Assembly: GCA_030704615.1 (NCBI GenBank)
Contig: CM060734.1
Location: forward strand, 11,284,001-11,348,000
Reading direction: 5' to 3'
DNA: 64,000 nt
Source: Takakia lepidozioides
Lineage: Eukaryota; Streptophyta; Takakiopsida; Takakiales; Takakiaceae
The notes under the pieces were generated by a model, which did not search any database, was not told the DNA's origin, and saw nothing but the letters and a program-made list of their open reading frames with translations. The position numbers and the translations under genes were made by a program. Below are positions 13,358-25,215 of this stretch, piece after piece; the stretch's first letter is position 1, and every line of letters begins with the position of its first letter.

Positions 13358-13705
13358 TGAATAGAAATAAAAAATATTTTCTTGTATGAAATCCAATCTC
13401 CATACCATAAAAAAGATATACATATAAAACGGATTCAATCAAAACAATATATATGGTGCAATATATACATGATGACGTCGTAAAATTTTATCATTGTAAT
13501 GATCTCATATATGTACACATATATATACTCATATACACGCAAATGTTTAAAATAATTATAATAAAGAGTATTGGGATAAAATAAACAAATGACCTTTATT
13601 CAATTTCATTGATTCATGTTTTGTCAAACCAGATATACAAATATACAAACAATTTGGGAGAGAAAATTTGATATCATTTAAAACCTAATGTTTTTATTCA
13701 AAACA

Positions 13706-14640
13706 TTATGAACATGTACAATGTCTCCATAGTTTCAAGCGGAAACTATGAATTTTGATCCTAAATTGTAACTTGATGTTCGTCGGCAACATCATTATCC
13801 GTAAGCAACATCTGATTTTTGAAATGTTCATATAATTTTTTTGGAATAACAATTTTTGCCTCCGTTTTTTTGTTGTGCCATATTTTGGTTTTTGTTTGTC
13901 CCGACTGTATTTCTCCACAAAACAAGCAGCTACTTGGTGACTACTTGTTAGAATATTTTGATGATGATATATGTTGGTAGCAAGGAATGTAATTAGGTAA
14001 TTTAAAAGCAATAAATACAGGTTTATGGTCCGTCCAATATGCTTCTGTAATGCCACATATGCAGTGTTGGTGAGGTGCATTTGTCCAAACATGGTCTAGT
14101 TGAGATCCATAGATAGTAGTACTAATTGAGAATTGTAGTTGCATATGGAAAGAAGACATGAATTTTTGTAAGTGATTTGTTGCTACGGTATTATTTTGTA
14201 AAAGATCTACATTAAAATCTCCTATTATTATTGTTGGACAGGTATGTGAGATATTATCAATGAGCTTTTTGAGAGAAGACAAGAAAATAGTTAATTGTAG
14301 TGTTGGAGGTTTATAGACCGCAATTATATGAATTGTTTTCCTTGTATTCAAATTAAATGTTGCATGTATGTATTCAACACCTTCATTTGATAATATTTGA
14401 TTTGATGCTAATGACATAGTATGGTTGTATGATACAATTGTTCCATGACTTGCATGAACTGCTAGATAAGAGTACATTGTAGTATTAACGAACAATTCAA
14501 TGTTTGAATTTGTTGGATTGAAGTGAGTTTCATTAAAGCACATTATATGAGATTGTTGTATAGTAAAGTCGGAACAAACATCCTCTTTATGTGATGACAA
14601 TGATCTAGTGTTCAAAGATTGCACAATGACATGTGATTCT
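13706..14640 (-). pseudogene. Helentron C-terminal EEP endonuclease domain
   Basis: This lies in the same frame as the last helicase motif (14894-13941), so helicase and endonuclease form one fused protein. EEP landmarks appear in order: VQSLNTRSL, CFNETHF, AVYKPPT, IIIGDFNVDLL, LDHVWT and WTDHKPVFI. These include the catalytic Glu, the GDFN core and the C-terminal DH pair, so the domain itself keeps its key residues. A frameshift near 14000 moves the tail into the frame 14092-13706. The domain is the hallmark separating Helentrons from canonical plant Helitrons. Confidence 0.85.
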
Positions 14641-14709
14641 CTATAAGATTGGAGAATGGGAATTAATAGTTGCCAACGAGCGGAAGTGCGAAGCCGTTGC
14701 ATTTCGTCG

Positions 14710-15667
14710 GCAACGCCATTATCAACATGCAAATTGTTTGATTGCAAAGGTGAGATAAGATATAAAATTTCTTTTTGTCGAATGCGAGAAAGTGACGTGT
14801 ATGTTAGACCATGTTTGTTTACACCCTTAGGATCGAACGCTAAATAATCCAAAGTTAATCCTTGGGAATGATGGATAGTTCGAGCGGAAGCCAATTGAAT
14901 TGGGTTCTGGTGATGATATGTTTCGTATTAGATCCTATTTGTATTTCTTTTGAAACTGGTTGGATTGGCGTCCACAACGAACAATTTGGTATGTTTTTCA
15001 TATTCTCTTGATTTTATAAATATTTATTTTTTGCACGCAAAGCAATTTCCGATTTCGGATTATTAAATTGGATCCATATTAAAATAGTTGAATTTGACAA
15101 AATAGAGAAATGTTGAAAATTTCATCGGCTTCGTTTACAAGTCCATCATTGTAGCATAATTTCCTGCGCGTGATTCTATTAACATATCTTTTTCAACATG
15201 AATCGTTGTATGCAAACCTGCTGTGGCATTGGCATTATCGAGCAACTTGAAATGAGAAGGGCATGTATATGCCATTGAAATTGATTTTCGTTTCAATGGA
15301 TCAGCTTTCAGATGTCTATTATATATTCTAAGTAAACCTTGGATAAGTAGCAATAAAGTGAATGTATTCCCAGTTCCTGCTCCTCCTGTCAAAAATAAAT
15401 GTATTGGTACTTCATGGGATATATGTTTTCTGTACAATCATAAAAAATAGCACGTTGTTCTTGATTGAGTTTACGTAATTGTCTATAGAACTCACAATTT
15501 GGAATAATGTTGTCTGATGTATTACATGTATTAGCCTCGGGTATTGTCGAATCATTGTTTTGTGGTTTGCAATGGAATTCTGTATTTATATCATATGGTT
15601 CAAATTTGTGCAAAGTTTGTGAATGGATGAATTGGACCACTATCGTCAACATCTGCAAATGTGTCAA
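14710..15667 (-). pseudogene. Helentron Pif1-type helicase, Walker A mutated and internally deleted
   Basis: The 5' to 3' helicase unwinds DNA during transposition. A frame 15667-15389 has LRKLNQEQRAIFYDC, the usual start of the Pif1 domain. The next frame (15437-15135) has the P-loop LTGGAGTGNTFTL, in which the invariant Lys of GTGKT is Asn (codon at 15366-15368). The frame from 14894 begins at the far C-terminal motif, ASARTIHHSQGLTLDYLAF and YTSLSRIRQKEILYL. Motifs II to IV, roughly 250 residues in family members, are missing between these parts. It cannot hydrolyse ATP as written. Confidence 0.88.
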
Positions 15668-15733
15668 TCCATATATCGTTGTTATTATGTTTTCCTAATT
15701 CATGAGCCTTTGATTCTAAATCTGTCCAATCCG

Positions 15734-18731
15734 TTAGGTTATCTTCCACAAAAGTAAACACAAATTTCTTCCGATTAAGTAATATAGATGATTTATGAGC
15801 AAGATATGCATCATGTTAAGTTGCACGGTTATGTTTTTGTGATTCTTCAATGTTTTGAAACGGATGAAATAATAGTAATTGTTCTCGACAAAAAAATTCA
15901 ATATCACGGTGCTCATTATAGTGGACGTATCGAATGATATGTGATTTTTTGTGGCTAATCTAAAAGTTCGAGATGCATGATAAAGGGGTATTGACAACAC
16001 AATGCATGCTGCTAATTGAGCTGACATCTGTTGAGCATTTAAAAACGCATCACCCATCTTACGAATTCTTACATTAGCATCGACTTGATCATTGACACAT
16101 TTATTTATTATAATCCGAAATTCGTTTGTAATAGTTTTGTCCACTTTTGTTAGATAAGATGTACAATAAATGGCTGCAGCATATGGATCAAGTATAAATT
16201 GTGTGTCAGTATTGGCTTGCCAAAGATTGATCACCTGATTGCTAAAAGCATTTGAACAAATATCTTTACATGCTCTTTTTAAAAATATTGTTGGTTTTTT
16301 CAATCAACTCCTTAAAATTCTTATATATGTGTCCATTTCTGAGTTAAATAACGCAATAAATTCGTCGAATGAAATATTTGTATTAGCATCCATTTTATTT
16401 AGTGTATCAAATATATCGTTTGCTATTTTTGCATATCGTCTTGTATCATTGTCATCTAAGTCGTGATGAAAAGGTTCTAAAATCACAGTTGAATGTATGG
16501 GAGATAATGGATAATGAAAACATACCGTTTGATTTTTTTTTTTCCTACAAGTTCATTTATGACGATGTATTTGAGCTTCGTGTAAAGTAAGTGGAAGAAG
16601 ATCATTGTCACGTGTAATATAATTATCTATGAAGGTTGTGATTTCGTCATTACTATTTTTGCCATAGATTGGTGCATTTGCTATCCATAACATACCGTGG
16701 TCATGTTCACTTCATCTGCTTTGAAATTCAGTGACAAAGAAGTAGTCTTGTACGGGACCAAAAATACTTGGATCTTTTTTACATAAATTTCTAAATGCTC
16801 CCATTATGTGATCGTAGTAACGTGCACAAGTAACGGGATGTGATCGAATCAATTCAGCGACATGTTTAGGTTATAAATGATCTATGCTATTCGGAATTTC
16901 TAGTCTTTCGTGATTGAGTATATGTAAAGCTTTTAATAATGGTTGTCATTTGCTTTCCGCGCTTGTGAATGTGAAAATGTACGCGGTCCTAATTGTCGAA
17001 TCATTGCGAAAGCATCTTTGCGTAATCGAGCCAAATAATTAGATGATGGTCGTAGTATTTCTAAATCTCTATAACCCAAATCTGAATGCAATAATTTATC
17101 TAAATTAGATTTGTTAATTAGTTCTTGTGCTTTTAATTGTCTACCTTAAAGTTTGCCTTTCTGAATGCGTATCCAAGATGATGACGTGACTGCATGTATC
17201 ATTATCTTAATTGCTTTGAAAAATAGGTTAGGAATGTGAACGACGAAATTGTGGTCTTTATGCAAGAGTTCCCATTTTGCTATTGCTTGATAAGATAATT
17301 TCGAACAATTAGGTTTTTGACGAGGAAAACCAAAAAATAGAGTTGGAAAATTTAATTCTTTGCTATACGTATCATAGAAAAGACCGAATGGTTTAAAATC
17401 TTGACTAGGTGTGACAGTCAAAATATCAACGTCATATGCTTGAATTTGTTCAGAATTTAGGATATTTTGAACTAATGTATCGGTTACTACATTTTCTTCG
17501 ACTTCTTCGAAATTGACAAATACAAGAACAATTATTAATAGACGATTGCGATCTTCTAATAGACTTTCAAGAACATTCCAAAGTGTGACGAATAGACTTG
17601 ACCATTGTGGACGAATAGTGACATGATTTTCTATGTATAATGGTGTATTGACGAGATCATACAAAACACTCATGATAGAGTTATGACGAACATTGCCTGA
17701 TAAGTACGGAAATTTGTACTCGAGACGACGTTTTAGAAGCAAACCAATTGTAGCCTCGTCATGCGATAGATGAGGTAAAACCATTTGTGTTTGATTTATA
17801 TTAGATGGAACATTAATTATACTACCACGGAGTCCGTACTGTCCATACCCTTGTAATTGGTATATTTGTGCAAAAGCGATACGCGGTGCTATTAGTCTTT
17901 CTTCTAATTGGATAATTTATGAATAAAATCTACCGATTTATTGAATGATATTTGACTTGGTACTTGGTATTTAGGAATTTCATCCTTAGCAAGTAGTAAT
18001 TTACAACTTCGGCATATAGATATTTGTTCGTTTGTATTATCTGTAATATCAATTTTTTGAGAATTGTAAATATTAAGTTTTTCTTTGGATTTTTTTGTAA
18101 GTTTGGATATTTGTTTTTTGAAACATAGTCTATGACAACATATGCATTGATGTATTGGAATATCAAGCAAATTTTCAGTATATTGGTATTTATGATTATA
18201 TGATGAGTTCGAACTAACTTCTTCTTCAACATTTGAGACTGAAATTGGAGTGGAGGCAGAGTTCTCGTTACTTGGTTGTACAGTGTTTGGCATATTGTCA
18301 AGTTGTATTATTGAACTATCAACATTTCTTCGTTTTTGGATGATATACTTTAGGTGAAAGTAGATTTGAGAGAACGATAGTTGTAAATTCATTTGTTGTA
18401 TTGCAAAAATTTCTGCTATGTGTTTGAGAGTGGAAGAAAGATAATTTTTCATTAAATTAAACATGATATTGTCATGAATAGATAACCATTTAAAACGTAT
18501 TGGTTTAGTATGAACGTTCATACATTCATTATTGTCTATAGATAATTGGAAATTAGTGGTTGTCACATGGTTTGCAATGTTTGGATGAACTTCGAAACAA
18601 TTGCGATCACAGCTTTGATGGATGTCATTTCGAGTATGTGTTGGGATCACTCTTGACATATCCTCACATATGGGACTCGATGTTGAGAGACGCGAGATGA
18701 TCGGCTCGTAATGACCACTTTTACTTGACAA
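15734..18731 (-). pseudogene. Helentron Rep: zinc-finger N-terminus and HUH nuclease region
   Basis: Rep nicks and joins single strands during rolling-circle transposition. The first frame (18731-17904) has a Cys cluster, CICCHRLCF...ICRSCK. After a frameshift comes RLIAPRIAFAQIYQLQGYG and the frame 17784-17146, both matching the Helitron-like N domain. The nuclease core near 16740-16690 reads FVTEFQSR, a TGA stop (16712-16714), then SEHDHGMLWI; the His-x-His pair is intact at about 16694-16708. A further part (16486-15734, interrupted by an in-frame stop at 16304) has ILDPYAAAIYCTSYLTK and SAQLAACIVLSIPLYHASR, typical of the Rep-helicase connection. Stops and frameshifts make it inactive. 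Confidence 0.85.
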
Positions 18732-18983
18732 AGAAGGAGAAGTAGAGAAAAGTATTTGAAGTGGGATTTGCGAAACAAAAATAAGTCATGCTTTGTTGTC
18801 GCCACTCTTTGGATGCATTCGCATCCTCCAATAAAAATGCAATAGAGTCGAACAAACAATCACGACGACATATGGATAATTTTTTACTCGTTCGAGATTT
18901 TTAGAATGCAAGACAAAATCTATATCCATGTTTAAAAAATGATTTGAGTATAAAATATGTATCTGAGTAATAAATGAATACAA

Positions 18984-20062
18984 TTTTTTTAATAATTTAT
19001 TAATTTTAGTTAGATTTGATACACTATAAATGATATCGCATAAATAATAGGTGGTGAAAATATATATTATTAATAATAAGATATCTAAATACAGCTCATC
19101 ATGAGTCAGAATTAAAAATTAAAAATTATATTATATAAAGGTATATGATAAATAATAATAAAAATCTTAAGAGGATATGAAATTTTTTTTAAATGTGATT
19201 TTGTAACGTAAATATTAGTGGATGTGAAATGATATATAAAATTGATGGATCTAAAGGGATCTGAAGGGATCTAAGATCTGAAAAAAATTAAATATATTTT
19301 CTTAAAAAATAGTTTTTCATTTACAACTTAGTTGTTTTAAAAAAGTTAGTTCTTGATTTGTATATAAAATGATGGATCTAAAGGGACCTAAAGGGATCTG
19401 ACATCTGAAAAAATCTTGAGCTTTCGAAAAGTTGGAAAAATGTGGTCATTACTACAGAGGGAAAATTATGAGGTTACTGAGAGGTTATTTTCTCCTCTCT
19501 ATCAAGGGGCCTGATTTGTGAGCTCTCGTTCCCAGGTGTTTCCCTTTATATATATATATGTATATATATAAAGATTAAATATCTAGAATAAATAATCACC
19601 TACATTCATTTAAAAATATGTATATATATAAACAAACTTTAAAAAAATTGACGATTGACAAATATGTGTACTTTACTTATGGCATAAATTTATTAATTAA
19701 TTACAGTGTTTTTTCCAATGGTATTTAAGAAATCTAAAAAACCTAAAGGGACCTAAGATCTGAATAAAACTAAAGATTTTGAAAAGCTGAAAAACTTGTG
19801 CATATTACTAAACATTGTTTTTTCAATGATATTTAACAACTTCAAGAAGATAACAACAATTCAACAATAAAATCAATATATAATATTCAGTAACAATAAT
19901 AATATTCATTTGCAACCAGCATTGAAACCGAGAATACGAAAAATGAAATATTTTGAAACGAGATGGTGAACCACCAACATTGTCAAAGTTAATTTTGTGG
20001 TCAATATTTTGCGTTCAATGGCGGCGACTAAAATAGACCCGAACTACCTTGAGTCAAACTAT
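18984..20062. other. AT-rich non-coding region with GATCTAAAGGGATCT-type repeats
   Basis: No gene is seen. A short motif of the form GGATCTAAAGGGAYCT followed by RATCTGAA recurs near 19247-19285, 19370-19405 and 19737-19765. The sequence CAAGGGGCCTGATTTGTG at 19503-19520 recurs at 31759-31776. The short frame 19997-20287 is antisense to the RPA-like frame and is probably not a gene. Confidence 0.5.
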
Positions 20063-20524
20063 CTAAACTTTATCGTAACCTACAATTTCAGAGATAGGGC
20101 TAAGTGCAAATGTGCATTTCAATCGTATTTTGGACAGCCGACCAACAACATTCACACGATTCTCTCGATGTACTGTCAAGATATCAGCTTCATCGAGCCC
20201 TACGATTGTGTGCAACCCCTCTCTCTTAACTTGACAATCAACCCTAGAAGCTGCAGTGGATATGCGTCCAGTAATACAACCTTCTAAAGCACATGGATGT
20301 ATAGCTTGACATGTATTGCAGAAATATTGCCCCCCTTGTTGCAAAACAATGTCAATGAAAAGGCAATTCGAGCATACACGCTTGAAAGGAGGCTGCGATG
20401 GATTCGAGACAGCAAAAACCCCAATCACCTGTATGGACAGAATTAAGTCCAAATGAGATAATATACTTACAATGTTGAAATAGTTCAAATTAAAAAAAGT
20501 ATGATGTCTCAAAAAATAATTCAA
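20063..20524 (-). CDS. RPA1-like C-terminal zinc-ribbon/OB-fold fragment
   Basis: The frame has VCSNCLF, about 15 residues later QYFCNTC, then a stretch that includes VGLDEADIL and ends SPISEIVGYDKV. A CxxC...YFCxxC ribbon inside an OB-fold is the layout of the RPA1 C-terminal ssDNA-binding domain and of RPA-like proteins carried by plant Helitrons. Here the zinc ribbon starts at about residue 50. The first ~45 residues are probably intronic, since a pyrimidine tract and CAG precede CCTCCTTTC. It reads on the same strand as, and upstream of, the Helentron. It may be a host fragment instead. Family assignment is tentative. Confidence 0.4.
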   Translation of the reverse strand: MNYFLRHHTFFNLNYFNIVSILSHLDLILSIQVIGVFAVSNPSQPPFKRVCSNCLFIDIVLQQGGQYFCNTCQAIHPCALEGCITGRISTAASRVDCQVKREGLHTIVGLDEADILTVHRENRVNVVGRLSKIRLKCTFALSPISEIVGYDKV

Positions 20525-20560
20525 AGCTTACTTGTCGTGCCGCAACGGCTTGCGCTCCTT

Positions 20561-20682
20561 CATGTGACGTGCGACCGAATCAAGAACATGTGTGATAATA
20601 GTTGATGAAGATGTCAGTAGTCATGTGACGTGCGACCCAATCAAGAACATGTGTGATAATAGTTGATGAGGATGTCAGTAGT
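20561..20682. repeat. Tandem duplication, 2 x 61 bp
   Basis: Two adjacent copies start CATGTGACGTGCGACC at 20561 and 20622. They differ at only a few positions. Confidence 0.9.
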
Positions 20683-22443
20683 CGTACATCACCATTGTGA
20701 GTAATTGTGATGTGCTTCAGAACACCACATGTTGGAATCTGTTGGTATCTTGTGTCAGGTATCGTGCACCAGAAGTTCTGCTGCAGTCCTCTTGCTATAG
20801 TACTCCAGCTATTGGTACAGTTTGAACTTTCTTGTGTGCTTCAAAAAATAAATGCTGAGAAGTAGGGTGTATTTGTTACCTACCAGTATCTAGTGCATCT
20901 TCAAGAAGAGGTGGCCAGATGTTTGGAGAGGGAGATCTTCACTGACAGATGCTTGTCTTTTGGTGAGATAATTCGTTGTTGGGGTGCATCACACCATGGC
21001 GGCTAATATGCTTGGCGGGTTACTTCAAAGTTTGTATGATGTCCATGCTGTCTTACATATGAAGTAACCACAGATCATCATCATGTGGCACTTTGGGTAC
21101 GGGAACTGCCGGCCTGTCACTAGACACCTTTGTCTAGCAATGGACCTGCGACTTAAGCTGTTGTCAGGATATCTAATTTGCTTAGATTGTCCTTGCAGCA
21201 CCTTGTGCTTCTTAAAATCTTGCCTGTTGTCTGTCCTGCACAGACATGTGGGCCATGGGAGCAATAATGGCAGAACTGTTCACACTCCGCCCACTTTTTC
21301 CGGGTCAAGGTACGTAGGCTAGCTTTGATCTGCGATGTGACAGGTTGACTCGTAAGCAATTTTGGTGGAAGTTGTGCTCAAGTGGACTGCTTTATATGGG
21401 TGTGATGTTGTTCATAATGCTGTTAGTTGCAGCTTTTTCTGTAGTTTTCCTCATGCTTCAAAGTGGCTCTTGTGGTTGGAATGTGCTGCTGACAGCGAGG
21501 CAGATGAAATCTACAAGATTTGCAGTGTAATTGGACTGTTTTGTACACATGTACAGCTGTACAAAGTGGAAGGCGTTACTGTGTGGTAATACTTCAAATT
21601 TTGGCAGGTGGGTATGTGTATTCCACCTTCTATTTCGCGTCGGGAATTGGTGCAACCCAAGACCTATGCTCCGACAGGTTGGTTAACCTTGGATATTGAG
21701 CAGCGTTAACCAGTTCCACCCAATTTATGCCAGAAGAAAATTATTTAACTTTTTGGTTCTCAAGGACATTGTTGATTTTGATGATCTGTTGTTACAAGAT
21801 TCGTCGTACTGCTGTCACATTGTCGTGAATTCTCAAGATTGATCTCTAAAAGGGGGTTAGTGTTGTTAATTCGGTAAAGTTTCTGAAGCTTGTGTCAATT
21901 TGCCTGAAGCCCTTGATGATATTGCAGTTCTGGAGGCCAAAATTCACCAGGAGAAGGACGGTCTTGGGCGGTCAGCACTTCAAGACTTCATGGATGAGAC
22001 AATTGGGGGGGCCCTCCGACCATCTCCAGTGCAAAACCTACTGTCGCTGCAGGCTGGGTTGGTGAAAGCCTTTTTGATGATGGCTTTTTCTTCTCCAACA
22101 TTAAATCACAAGACGGCCACACCAAAAGAAGAGAGCACTTGCATTTAGACTTCCAGTCTCCGACAGGCATGTGATGGATCAGCAAGAAGTGGGACAGAGT
22201 TCTTCACATGAGCTGTCAGCGTCTAGTTCACAGCCAGGTGGGAAGAATGAGCTCACCACTTCCGTCAACACCAGCAAGGCCAGCCAAAGGTAGAGTTGCT
22301 TATCACAGTAGGTGAGCAATTTTGGTTGACACGAGCACACCTCAGTTTGTTTGTCATCCAGCGAGACTCCTCTACCGTCAGACGGTGTCTGTGTCTTTGA
22401 TTTGCATTTTATATGATCTATTTGTCTTTCTTTATGTATGCAG
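20683..22443. other. Exon-like but unrecognised sequence left of the eIF3d fragment
   Basis: A plausible coding stretch on the plus strand from about 21880 to 22010 reads PEALDDIAVLEAKIHQEKDG and continues, then breaks. Another frame (about 22170-22290) has a Ser/Gln-rich stretch. I do not recognise either. They could be exons of the gene to which the eIF3d-like exons were joined or a different captured gene. Confidence 0.3.
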
Positions 22444-22846
22444 GTTCTCACCATAGAGCTTAAGAACAATGCCAACAAGCTAGCTAAGTGGACCGCCCAA
22501 ACTCTTCTTTCTGGGGCAGAACAGGTAACTCCCCTCTTTGTACCTTTTCTTTGTATCGATAGGTGGAGAGACATGTATAGATTAAGGGTCTCAGTTAACA
22601 GTACACATGATGATCTAAGACAGATACTGTGAATACTTTCCACAGTCGCACATGACCGGTCCAAAGCGTGACAAGTTATAGCTTTTGCTTATTTCCAGAT
22701 TTCTCTCTTACTTACAGATGAAGCTTTGATATGTGTCAAGGGTGCATCCCAAGGACAATTACAACCATTTTCTGCTCACAGTTCAGGCCTACAAGCCCAA
22801 AAACTTTACCGCTCAGATCATCCTCAATGTGTGGGGCATTCTTAAG
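22444..22846 (+). pseudogene. eIF3d-like gene fragment, two exons
   Basis: eIF3d is the cap-binding subunit of translation initiation factor 3. Exon one (22444-22524), flanked by CAG and GTAACT, encodes IELKNNANKLAKWTAQTLL, a highly conserved eIF3d segment. Exon two (22718-22846), flanked by CAG and GTTTGC, encodes SRVHPKDNYNHFLLTVQAY and NVWGILK, the next conserved block. The codon expected to give Gly in KLGYVSR is TGA (22727-22729), and a short deletion removes residues before WGILK. The upstream and downstream exons of eIF3d are absent. The introns show this was copied at DNA level, not as a processed pseudogene. Confidence 0.82.
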
Positions 22847-24235
22847 GTTTGCAGTTGCCTCTCTCTCATTTGTGTCAATGTTGTCCAGGTATTTGTTGTT
22901 CCCAGTACTGATAGGTGAATCATTGTGTTTGCAAAACAAACATTCAACTGTCTACAACTGTGTCTTAGAATCTGGCCTGCAGAGTTTGTTTCTCTTGCTT
23001 CTGTTGTCTTTCTAGGATGGAATCCATGTCATTGCCAAATCATTTATTGAAAAGGCCATTCGTCAACACGTTGAAGGCTTCTTGCAATCAATTTTAGTTA
23101 ACCTAATCATTGGTGCACATGTTGGCAAATATCCAGGCCATGTCCCTGCTTGGTTGACACCTTTGTAAATTGTATGATGCTGGCAAAATGACCTCTGGCC
23201 AAGACAGCTTTGCAAGGTAAGCTCTCTTGCTGCAAATAGTCAACCCAACTTTAGTCAATTATGCTATATCTTACGACCTCAGATGATTGCTGCTATGCAA
23301 TGAGGAAGTCTACACTAACATTGCAACTCTGATTCAGCATTGGACTGCAGCACAATGAGGCGAGGCATCCACTCTTATTGGTCATGTTGCACATCTAATA
23401 CGCATGACTGGGGCAGATTGACAGCAAATATGAGCTGAAAGTCGCCGATGGCATTAGTCCTGAAGATATCCAGATCGTAAGTTCAAAACCTATGTTTTTC
23501 ACTTTACAAAATGACAAATTTGGAAAGGCATATGTGACAATGTGGCTTTAAGGTTTCATTTCTCGTTCTCAGCTTTCTTGTGATTCCAAATGATACAAAT
23601 CCAATTTCATAAACATGATAGGGTTTGAATTTCATTCAGATATGTTTCAGACCTGTTGGTTTTCACTCATGACAATTGTACAACATGCATACATATTCAG
23701 AATGTTGTAGTTAATAGTATGGTGTTTTTTATATAGTGTAGGCATGACTTTTCATCTATTTCCTTTCATTTTACATCCTGAAATCTAGTGTGTTGTCATC
23801 AGCTTTCTTCTGATTGACAATGACACAAGGTTGATTTCATGAACTTAAAGTTTGATTTTTCAGTTAGATGTGTTCCAGATTTGTTGGTTTTCACTCATGA
23901 CAATTATAGAGCATGCTTATGTCTTCATAATGTTGTAGTTTTCCTTGAATGGTACCCAATCGGATACTCTATCGTGAATCTGGTTTTTTTCTTGAAACGG
24001 TCGAAACTGATACACATTGTGTTTGATGTCATGTAGGTGAGTTTTCTTCTTTCCTTTCATTCTGAGTATGAAAGCTTGGCAACAACTTTCCGGTCCAGAA
24101 TTAGCCCTTAATAGAATATTAACTAGGCATGTTACAAAACAGTGTCAACACGAGAACTCAACTTGCTGGAACTGGCCACTGCACAACTCCTTGCAATACA
24201 AAAGACAAAAGTTTGCGTTGTATCTTTCTACATAC
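22847..24235. other. Unrecognised exon-like segments and intron-like sequence
   Basis: After a canonical acceptor (TTTCTAG) near 23014, the plus strand reads GIHVIAKSFIEKAIRQHVEG and later GKYPGHVPAWLTP before a stop at about 23168. A further piece near 23415-23480 reads QIDSKYELKVADGISPEDIQ before a GTAAGT donor. They look like real exons but I cannot name the family, and they are not eIF3d. The rest (23500-24235) is T-rich, with a sequence of about 60 bp around TGTTGGTTTTCACTCATGACAA occurring twice (near 23655 and 23882). Confidence 0.4.
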
Positions 24236-25215
24236 CAGCGTGTGGAGACATAGTCCGTATACGGTGAACGTGAGCGAACCTCCCTTGCAAGACCAAAATC
24301 AGCAACCTTGATGACTTCCTTGGTTACCAACAGATTCTCTGCAAAAGAATTTAAAGGAATCCCCAACAAAGCCATATTCAACAAAACGCTCCATATTGAC
24401 ATTAGCTCAAGCTCAAACTGAAACTCATCAAAGCTCACCACCGAGATGGGATAAGACCTCTAACCACAAGCCCAAATGGATGGAAGTAACATTGAGTCTT
24501 TCGGGTATCTGTAGTTAAAGTTCCAATGCAATCCATTCATTGAGAGTTTGCACCATCTGGCAAAGATGGTACTTCATGATCAGAATAAAAGGTTTACCTA
24601 AAAGACCGCATAGCATCATCACAGTGTAACAAACCATCTTCAATTAGCAATCAAACAGTACCACATCACCATTCCCAACACATTTGGGGAGAAGGTTACC
24701 TGGCTTTAAGTCCCGATGAAAATAGCCATGCTTATGCATGTGAGCAAGCGCCTGCAACACTTGAAAACACCAATTTCGTACTTTTGCTTCAGAAAATAGT
24801 TTATCTTTGTCTTTCATTAATTGGTATAGATTGCACTCCTGCAACAAGCAAGTGCACAATCCATCAGATAATAAAACCTTGCATTCAACCAGAACCCAAG
24901 ACAACCACCATTGTTTGTTCAAGCAGTTATACACGATGCACAGATGTTCTCAGAACTGCAACCCTAAATTATAATTCAAGCCTTCTCATTCAAACTTTGG
25001 GTGAAAACAGGGCATTGGACTACTGCGAAAAACAATCCCATGGAGTGTGATGTACACCTCCTGCTTGACAAGAAAAAGTATGGGAACTGTAATAGACCAA
25101 CATGCGTGTGTCGAGCTTGCCATACCATATACTCAAACACAAAATACAATTCATCATTTTCTCTGATGACCTCCTTCAGCTTCACAATATTTGGATGATT
25201 CAACTTCCGAAGAGA
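24236..25215 (-). pseudogene. MHK/MAK-type CMGC protein kinase fragment, three exons
   Basis: Three exons with consensus splice sites and matching phases encode the middle of a Ser/Thr kinase of the plant MHK (MAK/RCK) group. Exon 25126-25215: SLRKLNHPNIVKLKEVI, helix C to strand 5 and the hinge. Exon 24700-24838: helix D/E and the catalytic loop HRDLKPENLL across the junction. Exon 24236-24338: [10 protein letters not shown] and the activation loop with [11 protein letters not shown], including the TxY-like TDY phosphosite. The Gly-rich loop and VAIK exon upstream and the APE and C-lobe exons downstream are absent, so it is a truncated copy. A 22-bp piece of the first exon (CTCCTTCAGCTTCACAATAT) is duplicated near 25309. 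Confidence 0.87.

Larger units (their letters stand above)
13358..19540 (-). mobile_element. Defective Helentron (Helitron with fused endonuclease)
   Basis: The segment is AT-rich compared with its flanks and holds the coding remains of a rolling-circle transposon read leftwards: zinc-finger N-terminus, HUH Rep, Pif1-type helicase and an EEP endonuclease fused after the helicase. That domain order defines the Helentron group. The left boundary at 13357/13358 is placed by the break in the LINE RT. The right boundary is uncertain: non-coding AT-rich sequence runs to about 19,500. I could not identify the terminal hairpin or termini with confidence. Confidence 0.8.

Noticed and set aside
23014-23168. 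Further eIF3d exon
   Set aside because: The peptide (KSFIEKAIRQHVEG, PGHVPAWL) does not match the eIF3d segment that should follow WGILK.
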